The translations under genes were made by a program, and so were the position numbers. A stretch of DNA of 64,000 bases from Corallococcus coralloides DSM 2259 (GTDB lineage Bacteria > Myxococcota > Myxococcia > Myxococcales > Myxococcaceae): positions 8,530,328-8,594,327 of the forward strand of contig NC_017030.1 in assembly GCF_000255295.1 (NCBI RefSeq), read 5' to 3'. How positions within the stretch are numbered: the stretch's first letter is position 1; each line of letters begins with the position of its first letter. The notes under the pieces are model-generated. The model had not been told where the DNA came from. It ran no database searches and saw only the letters and a program-made list of their open reading frames with translations. Positions 1-9,127 of this stretch are shown here, piece by piece.

Positions 1-1
1 C

Positions 2-829
2 ACCGTCGTGGCCCCGAACCCGCGGAAGGTCGTGGTGTTCGACCTGGCGGCGCTGGACACGCTGGACGCGCTGGGGGTGGACGTGCAGGGCGTGGCGGGT
101 GAGTACTTCCCCGGCCAGCTGGCGAAGTACGCGGACGCGAAGAAGTACCCGCGCTACGGGACGCTCTTCGAGCCCGACTACGAGGCCCTGCACGCCGCCC
201 GGCCCGACCTGGTCATCACCGGCGGCCGCTCCAGCGCCCGGTACACGAAGCTCGCCGCCATGGTGCCCACCATCGACCAGACCACGGACGACGCGCACTT
301 CCTGGACACCGTGGTGGGCAACACGCAGCGGCTGGCGACCGTCTTCGGCAAGGAGGAGCAGGCGCGCACCCTGGTGGAGTCGCTGCACCAGTCCATCGCG
401 ACGCTGAAGGGGACCACCGCCAGCCGGGGCAAGGGGCTCATCGTGCTGACGTCCGGAGGGCGGATGAGCGCGTATGGCCCGGGCTCGCGCTTCGGCGTGC
501 TGCACGACACCTTTGGCATCCCGCCCGCGGCCCCGTCGCTCAAGGCGTCACTGCACGGAGAGGCCGTGGGCTCGGAGTTCATCCTGGAGACCAACCCGGA
601 CTGGCTGTTCGTCATCGACCGGGACGCGGCCATTGGCGAGGGCGGCGGCGCGCAGCGGCTCCTGGACAACGAGCTGGTGCACCAGACGACGGCCTGGAAG
701 CAGGGACAGGTCGTGTACCTGGAGCCGGCGAACACCTACCTCATCGGCGGCGGCATCCAGTCCCTGCGGCGCCTGATGGAGCAGATCTCCGATGTCTACG
801 CGAAGCCCCGACAGCCCCCCGCTCCCTGA
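2..829 (+). CDS. Siderophore ABC transporter substrate-binding protein (5' end outside window)
   Basis: Periplasmic or lipid-anchored binding protein that would capture a ferric siderophore and deliver it to the permease pair encoded next. The reading frame is already open at base 2, and the visible protein begins at the typical first strand of the mature domain (NPRKVVVFD, then LDALG), so signal peptide and start lie left of the window. The fold pattern of FatB/CeuE/YclQ proteins is visible: a PRYG...FEPDYEAL stretch, PDLVITGGRSS, a long central helix, and a C-terminal GGGIQSLRRLMEQI helix. The stop lies 38 bp inside the first permease gene, so the four genes form one operon. Substrate specificity cannot be read from sequence. 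Confidence 0.88.
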   Translation, partial: TVVAPNPRKVVVFDLAALDTLDALGVDVQGVAGEYFPGQLAKYADAKKYPRYGTLFEPDYEALHAARPDLVITGGRSSARYTKLAAMVPTIDQTTDDAHFLDTVVGNTQRLATVFGKEEQARTLVESLHQSIATLKGTTASRGKGLIVLTSGGRMSAYGPGSRFGVLHDTFGIPPAAPSLKASLHGEAVGSEFILETNPDWLFVIDRDAAIGEGGGAQRLLDNELVHQTTAWKQGQVVYLEPANTYLIGGGIQSLRRLMEQISDVYAKPRQPPAP

Positions 830-1886
830 GACAGGCTTCGTCTCGCGCGCGCCGTCCGTGGCCGCCCGCGACGTCCGCCCACGCACCGAGCCACTGCCCG
901 CGACCGGCACGAAGGGCGGCCCCCTGCCGCTGCTCGGCGTGGCGGTGCTCGGGGTGCTGGTGCTCGCGGGCGTGAGCCTGCTGATTGGCGTGAGCCACGT
1001 GTCGTGGGAGGCGCTGCTTTCGCCAGCGGAGCACCAGCGCGCCGTGCAGGTGCTGGTCATCAGCCGCGTGCCGCGCACGCTGGCCCTGGTGCTGGCGGGC
1101 ATGTCCCTGGCCGTCGCGGGCCTCATCATGCAGATGCTCGCGCGCAACCGCTTCGTGGAGCCCTTCACGGCGGGCACGGCGGAGTCCGCGAGCCTGGGCC
1201 TGCTCGCCGTGACGCTGCTCGCCCCCGGCCTCCCCATCCTCGCCAGGACGGCGGTCGCCGCCGGCTTCGCCATGGCGGGCACGGCGCTGTTCCTGTTCAT
1301 CCTCCGGCGGATTCCGCTTCGCTCGGCGCTCGTCGTGCCCGTGGTGGGCCTGGTGCTGGGCGCCATCTTCGACGCGGCGACGACGTTCTTCGCCTACCGC
1401 TTCTCCCTGCTGCAGTCGCTGATGGCCTGGACCACGGGCGACTTCTCCAGCGTGCTGCGCGGCCGGTACGAGCTGCTCTGGGGCGCGTTCGTGCTGACCG
1501 TCATCGCCTACGTCGTCGCGGACCGCTTCACCGTCGCCGGCATGGGCGAGGCCTTCACCACCAACCTGGGCCTGAGCCACCCGCGCATCATGGCGCTGGG
1601 GCTGGCCATCGTCGCAATGGTCACCGCGGTGGTGGTGGCCACCGTGGGGATGATTCCCTTCATCGGGCTCGTGGTGCCCAACGTCGTCAGCCTCATCGTG
1701 GGTGACAACGCGCGCCGCTCCATCCCGTGGGTGGCGGTGATGGGCGCGGGCTTCGTGCTCCTGTGCGACATCGTGGGGCGGGTGGTGCGCCAGCCCTATG
1801 AGATTCCCGTGGGCACCGTGGCGGGCGTGGTGGGCAGCCTCCTGTTCCTCCACCTGCTCCTGCGGAGGGACGACCGTGTCGGCTAG
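792..1886 (+). CDS. FecCD-family iron-siderophore ABC permease 1
   Basis: Inner-membrane permease of the BtuC/FecCD family, one half of the channel for the siderophore importer. About 364 residues. After a roughly 40-residue hydrophilic N-terminus come about nine or ten hydrophobic segments. Family landmarks are SRVPRTLALVLAGMSLAVAGLIMQ near residue 90, and the C-terminal loop GMIPFIGLVVPNVVSLIVGDN that contacts the ATPase, followed by the VPVG/IPVGT motif. The ATG at 792 lies inside the end of the binding-protein gene and the stop overlaps the next permease by 11 bp, which points to translational coupling. A later in-frame start would shorten the hydrophilic leader and cannot be excluded. 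Confidence 0.9.
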   Translation: MSTRSPDSPPLPETGFVSRAPSVAARDVRPRTEPLPATGTKGGPLPLLGVAVLGVLVLAGVSLLIGVSHVSWEALLSPAEHQRAVQVLVISRVPRTLALVLAGMSLAVAGLIMQMLARNRFVEPFTAGTAESASLGLLAVTLLAPGLPILARTAVAAGFAMAGTALFLFILRRIPLRSALVVPVVGLVLGAIFDAATTFFAYRFSLLQSLMAWTTGDFSSVLRGRYELLWGAFVLTVIAYVVADRFTVAGMGEAFTTNLGLSHPRIMALGLAIVAMVTAVVVATVGMIPFIGLVVPNVVSLIVGDNARRSIPWVAVMGAGFVLLCDIVGRVVRQPYEIPVGTVAGVVGSLLFLHLLLRRDDRVG

Positions 1887-2847
1887 CGCGCTGCGGCTGG
1901 AAGGCCATGAGCGGCGGCTGCTCCTCTTGGGAGGCCTGGCCACCTTCTGCGTGGTGGTGTTCATGACCGTGGACGCGGGCGGCAAGTGGGACTTCGTGCT
2001 GCCGTTTCGCGCGCGCAAGGTCGCCACGGTGCTGCTGGTGGGCTACGCCATCGCCGTCTCCACGGTGCTGTTCCAGACCGTGGTGGAGAACCGCGTCCTG
2101 ACGCCCGCCATCATGGGCTTCGACACGCTCTACCTGCTCCTGCAGACAAGCCTGCTCTTCTTCCTGGGCTCGCGCACCATGGCGAGCCTGGACAGCCGGC
2201 TGCTCTTCACGGTGGAGGTCGCCATCATGGTGGCCTTCTCCGCGGTGCTGCACCGCTGGCTGTTCGAGGGCGGCCGGAGGAGCGTCCACCTGCTCCTGCT
2301 CACGGGCGTGGTGCTGGGCGTGCTGTTCCGCAGCCTGTCCAGCTTCCTCCAGCGCCTCATCGCGCCGGGCGAGTTCGACTTCCTGCAGGACCGCTTCTTC
2401 GCCAGCTTCAACAACCCGGACCCGGACCTGCTCATCGTCTCCGCGCTGATGACGGTGGCCGCGTCCGTGCTGGGCTTCAGCCTGCTGCGCACCTGCGACG
2501 TGATGAACCTGGGGCGCGACGTGGCCATCAACCTGGGCGTGGACCACCGGCGCACGGTGTCGCGGCTCCTGGCGGTGGTGGCGGTGCTGGTGTCGGTGTC
2601 CACGGCGCTGGTGGGGCCGGTGACCTTCTTCGGGCTCCTGGTGGCGAACCTGGCGCACGGGCTGGTGCGCTCGCACCGGCACGCCCACGTGCTGCCGGCC
2701 GCCGTGTTCCTCGCGGTGATTGGCCTTCTGGGCGGTCAGCTCGTGCTGGAGCGCGTCTTCTCCTTTGGCGCCAACCTGCGCGTCATCATCGAGTTCCTGG
2801 GCGGCCTGATGTTCATCACCCTGCTCATGCGAGGCGTGCTGCGATGA
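1876..2847 (+). CDS. FecCD-family iron-siderophore ABC permease 2
   Basis: Second permease subunit of the siderophore importer, about 323 residues and strongly hydrophobic. The frame is open further upstream, but the GTG at 1876 overlaps the end of permease 1 by 11 bp and gives a normal N-terminus (SASALRLEGHERRLLLL), so I choose it. Family features are RARKVATVLLVGYAIAVST, VLTPAIMGFDTLY and the C-terminal GPVTFFGLLVANLAHGLVRS loop that couples to the ATPase. YclN/YclO-like systems also use two non-identical permeases. The stop codon overlaps the ATPase start as ATGA. Confidence 0.9.
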   Translation: MSASALRLEGHERRLLLLGGLATFCVVVFMTVDAGGKWDFVLPFRARKVATVLLVGYAIAVSTVLFQTVVENRVLTPAIMGFDTLYLLLQTSLLFFLGSRTMASLDSRLLFTVEVAIMVAFSAVLHRWLFEGGRRSVHLLLLTGVVLGVLFRSLSSFLQRLIAPGEFDFLQDRFFASFNNPDPDLLIVSALMTVAASVLGFSLLRTCDVMNLGRDVAINLGVDHRRTVSRLLAVVAVLVSVSTALVGPVTFFGLLVANLAHGLVRSHRHAHVLPAAVFLAVIGLLGGQLVLERVFSFGANLRVIIEFLGGLMFITLLMRGVLR

Positions 2848-3602
2848 TCGAAGCCCGGAACGTGTCCCGCCGCTACGGAGACACCGTGGTGGTGGACGAC
2901 GTCACGCTCCAGTTCCCGGAGACGGGCGTGACGTCCATCATCGGGCCCAACGGCGCCGGCAAGTCCACCCTGCTGTCCATGGTGAGCCGCCTGTTGCCGC
3001 TGTCCTCCGGCACGGTGCTGGTGGACGGCATGGACGTGGTCCGCACGCCCGGCGACGCGCTGGCGCGCAGGCTGGCCATCCTGCGGCAGGACAACGCCGT
3101 CACCTCGCGGCTCACCGTGCGCGACCTGGTGACGTTCGGCCGCTACCCGCACTCCAAGGGCCGCCCCACGGTGGAGGACCGCGCCTTCGTGGAGGGGGCG
3201 CTCCACCACCTGGGCCTGGAGCCGCTCGCGCACCGCTTCCTGGACGAGCTGTCCGGAGGCCAGCGCCAGCGCGCCTTCGTGGCCATGGTGCTGTGTCAGG
3301 ACACGCACTACGTGCTCCTGGACGAGCCCCTCAACAGCCTGGACATGAAACACGCCGTGGCCATGATGAAGGAGCTGCGGCGCGCGGCGGACACGCTGGG
3401 CAAGTGCGTGGTGCTGGTGCTGCACGACCTCAACTACGCCTCCTGCTACTCCGACCACGTCATCGCCATGCGCGCCGGGAAGGTCGCCTTCCAGGGGACA
3501 CCGGAGGCGCTCATGCGGCCCGCCGTCCTTCGTGACATCTACGACATGGACATCGACATCCATGTCCTTGATGGGAAGCGCATCGCGGTCCACTACCGCT
3601 GA
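2844..3602 (+). CDS. Siderophore ABC transporter ATP-binding protein
   Basis: Cytoplasmic ATPase (252 residues) that powers the importer. Walker A is GPNGAGKST near residue 33, the Q-loop lies near ILRQDN, the ABC signature LSGGQRQRAF is near residue 136, Walker B VLLDEPLNSLD near residue 156, and the switch histidine is in LVLHDLNYAS. The ATG at 2844 overlaps the preceding permease stop as ATGA. It is the last gene of the operon; the next gene starts about 110 bp downstream and is unrelated. I see no Fur-like operator, but the operon promoter is outside the window. Confidence 0.94.
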   Translation: MIEARNVSRRYGDTVVVDDVTLQFPETGVTSIIGPNGAGKSTLLSMVSRLLPLSSGTVLVDGMDVVRTPGDALARRLAILRQDNAVTSRLTVRDLVTFGRYPHSKGRPTVEDRAFVEGALHHLGLEPLAHRFLDELSGGQRQRAFVAMVLCQDTHYVLLDEPLNSLDMKHAVAMMKELRRAADTLGKCVVLVLHDLNYASCYSDHVIAMRAGKVAFQGTPEALMRPAVLRDIYDMDIDIHVLDGKRIAVHYR

Positions 3603-3711
3603 GCCCAGGATGTGACACGCGTGTCGCGCCCGGGCCGGAAGGCCAGCGTCTCCGGACAGGTGCTCCCTCCAGGGAATCCTGGCACCGGGCTTGCTCTGGG
3701 GCCCGGGCACC

Positions 3712-4296
3712 ATGTCCCTCTCCCGCGAAGCCTCTCCGAACCCCGGCCTGCGTCGTTGGGCCACCCGGCTGATGCTGTTGGTCGCCTGCGCCAGCGTCGT
3801 GGCCACATCCGAAGGCACGTCCGGTGACGTCGTCTCCGAGCCCTACACGAGCGCGCCGCTGACCCTCGCGACGGAGGCGCCCAAGCTCACGCGCCCCATC
3901 ACGGTGAAGGTCACGGTGCCGAAGGAGCCCGCGAAGACCGCCGAGGCGGAGCTGACGGTGGAGGTGAAGGCGCGCTGGACGCCGGCGGACCCCACGCAGA
4001 CGGCGCAACCCTGGCTGCGCATTTCGCTGTCCAGGGCCGGAGAGTCTTTCGCATGGCCCGCGCACTCCGTCGTGCTGGAGGCGGGAACGGAGGTGTGGGC
4101 GCAGACCATCGCGTACCTGGATCCGGACTGCGCGCTGGGAACGGAGTGTGAGTGGAGCACGGACCTCACCATCGAGCTGCAGCCGGACGTGGGCGCCGGC
4201 ACGGTCGAACTGGAGTGGACAGGAGTCGCCCGGGCGCGCGTGCTCAGGGCGTCCGAGCTTCCCAGGGGAATGGCCGTGAGCGTCTCGGAGCCGTGA
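3712..4296 (+). CDS. Hypothetical exported protein
   Basis: About 194 residues of unknown function. From the ATG at 3712 the N-terminus has a basic stretch followed by a hydrophobic segment (LMLLVACASVVATS), which looks like an export signal. A short LVACAS core could be a lipobox, though it lies late. The rest is rich in beta-strand pattern with paired Val/Thr (TVKVTVPKEP, AELTVEVKARW) and one CALGTEC cysteine pair. Such proteins usually fold as immunoglobulin-like sandwiches, but this is only an impression. A TTG at 3691 would add seven residues. It stands alone between the siderophore operon and a convergent gene. Confidence 0.6.
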   Translation: MSLSREASPNPGLRRWATRLMLLVACASVVATSEGTSGDVVSEPYTSAPLTLATEAPKLTRPITVKVTVPKEPAKTAEAELTVEVKARWTPADPTQTAQPWLRISLSRAGESFAWPAHSVVLEAGTEVWAQTIAYLDPDCALGTECEWSTDLTIELQPDVGAGTVELEWTGVARARVLRASELPRGMAVSVSEP

Positions 4297-4378
4297 CGCC
4301 TTCCCAAGACATGGACGACCTCGAGTCCACCTTCACGTCGCTCTGAGTGGCTCCCGCCACCAACCGGCGGGGTCCATC

Positions 4379-5587
4379 TCAGCCGGTGGTGGCGCGGTGT
4401 TCTCGGCTGCCTCCGGCTTCCGCTTCCTCTTGAGGAAGCCCCAGCAGGGCCTTGCCGAGGAAGTCGCGGATCACCGCTGGAGACCAGGCCATCAGCGGGC
4501 CGCTCATGGCATCGCGCAGGTAGCGCTCGATGGGGTGGCTCCGCATGTAGCCCGAGCCTCCGGCGAGCTCCATGGCCGCGGTAGTGATGGCCACGGCGGC
4601 TTCATTGGCCACGACCTTGGCCTGCATCTGCAGCACGGGGAAGTCCGGCTCGCGCTGATCCGTGGCGATGGCCGCGCGCATGGCCAGCGCCCGCGCCGCC
4701 TCCAGCCGCAGGCTCATCTCCGCCACCGAGAACCGCACCCACTGCATCTCCGCGATCGCCCGGTTCTCCGGAGGCAGCTTGCGCTCCCTGGCGTAGGAGA
4801 TGGCGAAGGCCAGCGCCGCCTCGGCGATGCCGATGGAGATCCACGGCAGCCCCAGGGCGATGGGGTTGGGCTGGGAGGGATCCAGCCGCAGCCGCCGGGA
4901 CTCCGGCAGCAGCGTGTCCTGGAAGTGCAGGAGCTGGCTGCGCGTGGCCCGCATCCCCAGGGTGTCCCAGACATCCTCCACCCGGATGGAGTCGTCCTTG
5001 TCGATGAGGAAGAAGGCGGGCTGGCCATCACACACGGCATTGGTGAGCAGGTAGCCAGCCCGCTCGCTGCCCGACACGAAGCGCTTGGCCCCGGACAGGC
5101 GCCAGCCGCCCTCGGCGCGGCGGGCCTCCTGGTGAGGCATGAGGAACATGTTGCCGCTGGTGGGCTCGGACAGGGCGTTGCCGAACCAGGCTCCCTGGCG
5201 GAACCTGTCGTTGAATGAGGCCACCAGCGCGGGCTCCGGCAGCGCCAGGAAGGCGAGCCCCGAGCCCTGGTGCATCAGCCAGAGCGTCCCGAAGGAGGCG
5301 CTGCCCCGGCTCAGGATGCTGACGATGCGCCCGAAGGCCAGCCAGGAGACCCCCTCCAGCAGCGCGGTATTCAGCGGGGATTGGGCCATGGCCTCGAAGC
5401 CCTCGTCAGGCAGGGAGGTCTCCCGGTCATGCCGCGCGGCATGCTCGGCCAGCAGCTGCTGGATCCGCTCGGCTTCGGCAAGGCAGTCTGCATCGCTCAT
5501 CGTTCGTTGGCGCTGGGGCATGGAGGCGTCAGACATTAGCCCAAGCCAATGGGTCAGAGCGGCTTCCTTCGCGTGCGGGCGTCGCAT
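4379..5587 (-). CDS. Acyl-CoA dehydrogenase family flavoprotein
   Basis: Predicted FAD-dependent dehydrogenase of the acyl-CoA dehydrogenase fold, about 385-402 residues. The middle beta domain shows the GNALSEPTSGN flavin-contact region and GWRLSGAKRFVSGSERAGYLL. The C-terminal helical domain has MELAGGSGYMRSHPIERYLRDA, matching the family region that reads GG-GY-P-ER--RDA. Substrate is unknown; several members act on carrier-bound or non-CoA substrates in secondary metabolism. The start is uncertain: in-frame ATGs occur at 5587, 5536, 5521 and 5500 and none has a clear ribosome site. It is a single gene, convergent with its left neighbour. Confidence 0.85.
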   Translation of the reverse strand: MRRPHAKEAALTHWLGLMSDASMPQRQRTMSDADCLAEAERIQQLLAEHAARHDRETSLPDEGFEAMAQSPLNTALLEGVSWLAFGRIVSILSRGSASFGTLWLMHQGSGLAFLALPEPALVASFNDRFRQGAWFGNALSEPTSGNMFLMPHQEARRAEGGWRLSGAKRFVSGSERAGYLLTNAVCDGQPAFFLIDKDDSIRVEDVWDTLGMRATRSQLLHFQDTLLPESRRLRLDPSQPNPIALGLPWISIGIAEAALAFAISYARERKLPPENRAIAEMQWVRFSVAEMSLRLEAARALAMRAAIATDQREPDFPVLQMQAKVVANEAAVAITTAAMELAGGSGYMRSHPIERYLRDAMSGPLMAWSPAVIRDFLGKALLGLPQEEAEAGGSREHRATTG

Positions 5588-5906
5588 GGAGGGTCACTGA
5601 ATGTGTTCGCCCGCCCTCGGCCCCTCTGAAACCTCCCGCCACCTTCACAGTCGCACCCACCCTTTTGTGCGTATGGACTTTCCCTCATATGCATGAGCTC
5701 TCTTTGCGCATGTGCGGGCAATGTGTCGCGTCATGGCTCCATGCAGGTATTTGGACTCTGAAGTACCGGCGTGCCTTCCGTCTGGCGCGGCAGAATATTC
5801 CAGTCCAAATTCCCTATCGCCGGACGACACGCGGTCTTCGCTTGGTCTGGCTTTCACTTCGTGTTAGCTGATGACTCGCAGTGAAAAATGCTTCACCGGG
5901 GGAACC
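5588..5906. other. Intergenic region, divergent promoters presumed
   Basis: About 320 bp between two divergent genes. Its centre is noticeably richer in A and T than the flanks, as expected for promoter DNA in such a GC-rich genome. Short open frames here lack ribosome sites and coding-like composition. I see no recognisable operator, RNA or repeat. Confidence 0.4.
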
Positions 5907-7319
5907 ATGAAAAATAGTTTGCGTATCATCGGAGTGACCCAGTTCCTTGGGTTGCTCTCCTCGCTCATCGTGGCTTGCAATCCCGCCGCCGAGCCCTTCC
6001 CGGACATGGAAGTCGTGGCCGTGGATTCACGGCAGGCTGAGCTCTATGGCAATCCCGCCGGTTACTGGCCCACGAGCGCCGCGGGCTTCACCGACGTACC
6101 CGTTTGCTGGACCGCGGCAGGCTGGAACACGGAGAAGACGTGGGTGAGGCAGATCGTCGAGGCGCAGTGGGACACGAACAGCAGTGTGCGTTTCACGGGT
6201 TGGGGCACCTGTGACCTGCTGACTCCCGCTCAGGCCATCCGCATCCAGGTGGATGAGAGCGGCCCGCGCTCCTTCGTCGGCCGCACGAACAGCAACCCCA
6301 GCATGTGGCTCAACTTCAACTTCGCCAGTTGGAGCCACATCTGCAACGACGGCGTTGATGACGCATCATTGCCGGGAGATGATCGCGAATATTGCATCCG
6401 CGGCGTCGCCTTGCACGAGTTCGGCCACGCCCTGGGCTTCTGGCACGAGCAGGACTCTCCGGGCAATCAACCCAATACACCGGGCTACTGCGACAACACC
6501 ATCGTTCAGCAGCCCAATGGCGAGGTCATCACCGCGTACGACCCTCTCTCGACCATGAACTACTGCGCCGAGTGGGGCCGGCCGACCTTGAGCGCCCTGG
6601 ACATCCAGGGCTTGCGCCAGGTCTATGGCGTGTCTCCCGTCGAGTTTCAGTTCCAGTATTACGCGTTCCCCTCCACGTGCACCCTGGTCAACGAGCCAGG
6701 TGATTCCCACGGCTGGAATGACAATTACCTCTGCACCGCGGGGCAGGAGGGGGTGACCTGGTCCTATGCGGGCCCCATCGCGGGCCAGCGCTGCACCCTC
6801 ATCAATGAGCTCCTCGACGCCGATGGCTGGAATGACAACTACCTCTGCGTGCCCCCCCACAGCCCCCTGCAGTTCGTCTGGTCCTCGTTGCTCCCGGTCC
6901 CCTTGATGCGCTGCGCGCAGTGGAATGAGCCGGCCGACCCCGACTCCTGGAACAACAACTACCTGTGTTACACGCAGCGGTTCGCGTTCTCCCCCGCGGG
7001 GAAGATCGCGGGTACCACCTGCATCTCGCTCAACGAGCCGTCCGACCCGAATGGCTGGAAGGACAACTTCCTGTGCTCCGAGGTGGACGAAGGCGTGCGG
7101 TTCAGCAACGCGGGGCCTATCGCCGGCATGCGGTGCACGCAAGTGAACGAGCCCAGCGACCCCAACACCTGGAACGACAATTACGTCTGCGTGCCCAACC
7201 TCAGCCTGCTCAACTTTCAGTGGTCCAGCGCAGGCCCCATCTCTGGGAAGACCTGCATCGCGTGGAACGAGCCCGCGGATTCCGCTCACGGCTGGAACAA
7301 CAATTATCTCTGCTACTGA
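5907..7319 (+). CDS. Astacin-like zinc metalloprotease lipoprotein with six C-terminal repeats
   Basis: Predicted secreted lipoprotein protease of 470 residues. The ATG at 5907 follows a GGGGGAA site and opens a lipoprotein signal with lipobox LIVAC. The zinc motif HEFGHALGFWHE places ligands at H170, H174 and H180 with catalytic E171, and a Met-turn-like MNYC follows about 40 residues later, as in astacins and other metzincins. After residue 257 come six tandem units of about 36 to 40 residues, each with NEP-D followed by a WNDNYLC-type motif and paired cysteines. The repeats may bind a surface or glycan. A protease role in predation or wall turnover is inference from the organism type. Confidence 0.85.
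   Translation: MKNSLRIIGVTQFLGLLSSLIVACNPAAEPFPDMEVVAVDSRQAELYGNPAGYWPTSAAGFTDVPVCWTAAGWNTEKTWVRQIVEAQWDTNSSVRFTGWGTCDLLTPAQAIRIQVDESGPRSFVGRTNSNPSMWLNFNFASWSHICNDGVDDASLPGDDREYCIRGVALHEFGHALGFWHEQDSPGNQPNTPGYCDNTIVQQPNGEVITAYDPLSTMNYCAEWGRPTLSALDIQGLRQVYGVSPVEFQFQYYAFPSTCTLVNEPGDSHGWNDNYLCTAGQEGVTWSYAGPIAGQRCTLINELLDADGWNDNYLCVPPHSPLQFVWSSLLPVPLMRCAQWNEPADPDSWNNNYLCYTQRFAFSPAGKIAGTTCISLNEPSDPNGWKDNFLCSEVDEGVRFSNAGPIAGMRCTQVNEPSDPNTWNDNYVCVPNLSLLNFQWSSAGPISGKTCIAWNEPADSAHGWNNNYLCY
6678..7316 (+). repeat. Six tandem protein repeats ending in W-x-x-N-Y/F-x-C
   Basis: Six in-frame units encoded back to back in the metalloprotease gene. Their closing motifs read GWNDNYLC, GWNDNYLC, SWNNNYLC, GWKDNFLC, TWNDNYVC and GWNNNYLC. 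Each unit opens with a cysteine followed by an NEP (or NEL) triplet. Aromatic and acidic residues plus two cysteines per unit suggest disulfide-stabilised small beta units. DNA identity between units is only moderate, so they are not a recent expansion. Confidence 0.85.
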
Positions 7320-7642
7320 ACCCAGGGGCCCCAATCCACGCGCGCCAGGTCCATGCGGCGCAAGAGTCGTCTGACACCCTGCTCGGGGCTCACGTCGTGC
7401 GCCTCGAGCAGCGGAGCTGAAGGTTCGTGGATGCTGGCGCTGACGCCCGGGTCCCTGCACGAGGGACCGGACGTTTGTCGCCGGATAGGCGCGCGTGGCG
7501 CGGGCGCCCGCCCCAGCGCGCGACGTACCTCCTCCAGAAGGAGTACCAGCTCCTGCTCGCTCCCGGACAGCAGCGGACAGGCCAGCAGCACCTGGCCCGA
7601 GAGGCCTTGGATTGATCTGGATCCGCTGGAGGTGAAAGCCTA
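7313..7642 (-). other. Possible gene remnant or non-coding gap
   Basis: The 323 bp between the protease and the NTF2-like gene hold no convincing gene. On the minus strand an open frame ends at 7313 and runs upstream to a stop near 7637. Its residues look protein-like (LLSGSEQELVLLLEEVRRALGRAP), but it has no ATG; the only start is a GTG at 7591 without a ribosome site. It may be a decayed C-terminal fragment. I would not annotate it as a functional gene. Confidence 0.25.
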
Positions 7643-8176
7643 GTGCCTCCCCTTCCGGAAAGGCAGCTGGAGATGCGCGAGAAGAACCTGGAGTACATGC
7701 TGGATTGGATTGCCGTGCAGGAGCTGGTCGCCGAGTACGGGCAGGCCATCGACCATGGCAAGGACACGGGCGACTGGACCCGGTGGGAGCGGGTCTTCGC
7801 CCCGGAGGTGACGTCGGACTACTCCCGCTTCATGGGCGTGCCTCCCTCCACCGCGCCGCGCGCCGTGCTGGCGCAGTTCGGCAACAAGGCGCTGGAGTGT
7901 TTCACCCGCGTGCAGCACTCCACCGCCAACACGGTGCGCACGGAGTTCACCAACCCCACGCACGCCACGGTGCACGCCTACGCGGAGGTGTCCCACTTCT
8001 TCACCATGGACGGTTTTCCCCAGGAGTGGACCCTGGTGGGACGCTACACGCATGAGGTGGTGAAGACCGCCGCGGAGGGCTGGCGCATCCAGAAGGTCAC
8101 GCTGGATCCCATCCACCACCGGGGCAACCTGCTGGGCCTGGAGTTCGCCCGCGGCAAGCGGCTCGGAACGCCGTGA
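7643..8176 (+). CDS. SnoaL-like / NTF2-fold protein
   Basis: Small cytosolic protein (177 residues) of the nuclear-transport-factor-2 fold, a family of cyclases, isomerases and dehydratases plus non-enzymatic members. The N-terminal helix (IAVQELVAEYGQAIDHG, then WTRWERVFAPEVTSDYS) and the C-terminal strand pairs (THATVHAYAEVSHFF, WRIQKVTL) fit the SnoaL_4 pattern. The GTG at 7643 is chosen because a strong GGAGGTGA site sits 7 bases upstream; an ATG at 7673 has no proper site. It is an orphan gene, convergent with the LysR gene. No substrate can be proposed. Confidence 0.8.
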   Translation: MPPLPERQLEMREKNLEYMLDWIAVQELVAEYGQAIDHGKDTGDWTRWERVFAPEVTSDYSRFMGVPPSTAPRAVLAQFGNKALECFTRVQHSTANTVRTEFTNPTHATVHAYAEVSHFFTMDGFPQEWTLVGRYTHEVVKTAAEGWRIQKVTLDPIHHRGNLLGLEFARGKRLGTP

Positions 8177-8203
8177 CCCCGGGCGTGCGGTGACGCGGCC
8201 CCG

Positions 8204-9127
8204 TCACCACGCGCGCTTCTTCCGGGACCTGGCCGGAGGCTTCGCGAGCGCCTCCACCTGCTTCCCGATGGTCTCCGCCAGGAAGTCCACCACCGCGCGC
8301 ACCCGGACGTTGTGGGCCAGGTCCTCGTGGAACACCAGCCACACCGTCCGCTCCAGCTCCGGCAGGGCGTCACGCAGGGGCACCAGCTCCGGATGCAGGT
8401 GGCCGAAGAACGCCGGCAGGAGCGCCACGCCCAGGCCCTCGCGCGCGGCCTGGAGCAGCCCCAGGATGGACGTCAGCCGCAGCGCCACGGTGGCCTTCGC
8501 CGCGTGCACGTCCAGCCACTTCGACTCCGGCCAGCGCCGCGAGTCCTGCGCGTACCCCACCACCGAGTGCCCCTGGAGCCCCGTGTCGAAGCGCACCGGC
8601 CCCCGGCGGGAGAGATAGGCCTTCGACGCGAACGGCACGACCCCGATGGCAGCCACCTTCCGCGCCCGCAGCGACGCCTCCTGGGGCCGGACCAGCCGGA
8701 TGGCCACGTCCGCCTCACGGCGCACCAGCGAGAGCGCTTCGTAGCCGGAGAGCAGCTGCAACTCGATTTCCGGATGGCGCTCCTGGAACGCGGCCAGCCA
8801 CGGCATCACGTTGTGGACCAGGAAGGAGTCCGTCGCGGTGACCGTCACCGGCCCGGAGGGACGCAGGTCCTCGCCGCTGGCGAGCCGCTCCACCCGCAGC
8901 GCCTCTGCCTCCACCGCCTCCGCGGCCGGAAGGATGCGCAGCGCCACCGCCGTGGGCCGCAGGCCCGTGGGCGTCCGGTCGAAGAGCCGTGCCCCCAGCT
9001 CCTTCTCCAGCACGGCCAGGCGCCGGCCCACCGTGGTCTGGTCCACCTTTAACCGCCGCGCCGCCGCGGAGAGGTTCCCCTCCCTCGCGATGGCCAGGAA
9101 GTGCCGCAGGTCGCTCCATTCGGGCAT
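8204..9127 (-). CDS. LysR-family transcriptional regulator
   Basis: DNA-binding regulator of 307 residues. The N-terminal winged helix (LRHFLAIAREGNLSAAARRL, TTVGRRLAVLEKELGARLFDR) spans about residues 6-62, followed by a linker helix and a periplasmic-binding-like effector domain with VTVTATDSFLVHNVMPWLAAF. The start at 9127 gives the standard LysR N-terminus; an open frame further upstream overlaps the divergent cupin gene and is not used. The divergent cupin gene, about 100 bp away, is the likely target, as LysR genes often control a divergent neighbour. Confidence 0.9.
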   Translation of the reverse strand: MPEWSDLRHFLAIAREGNLSAAARRLKVDQTTVGRRLAVLEKELGARLFDRTPTGLRPTAVALRILPAAEAVEAEALRVERLASGEDLRPSGPVTVTATDSFLVHNVMPWLAAFQERHPEIELQLLSGYEALSLVRREADVAIRLVRPQEASLRARKVAAIGVVPFASKAYLSRRGPVRFDTGLQGHSVVGYAQDSRRWPESKWLDVHAAKATVALRLTSILGLLQAAREGLGVALLPAFFGHLHPELVPLRDALPELERTVWLVFHEDLAHNVRVRAVVDFLAETIGKQVEALAKPPARSRKKRAW

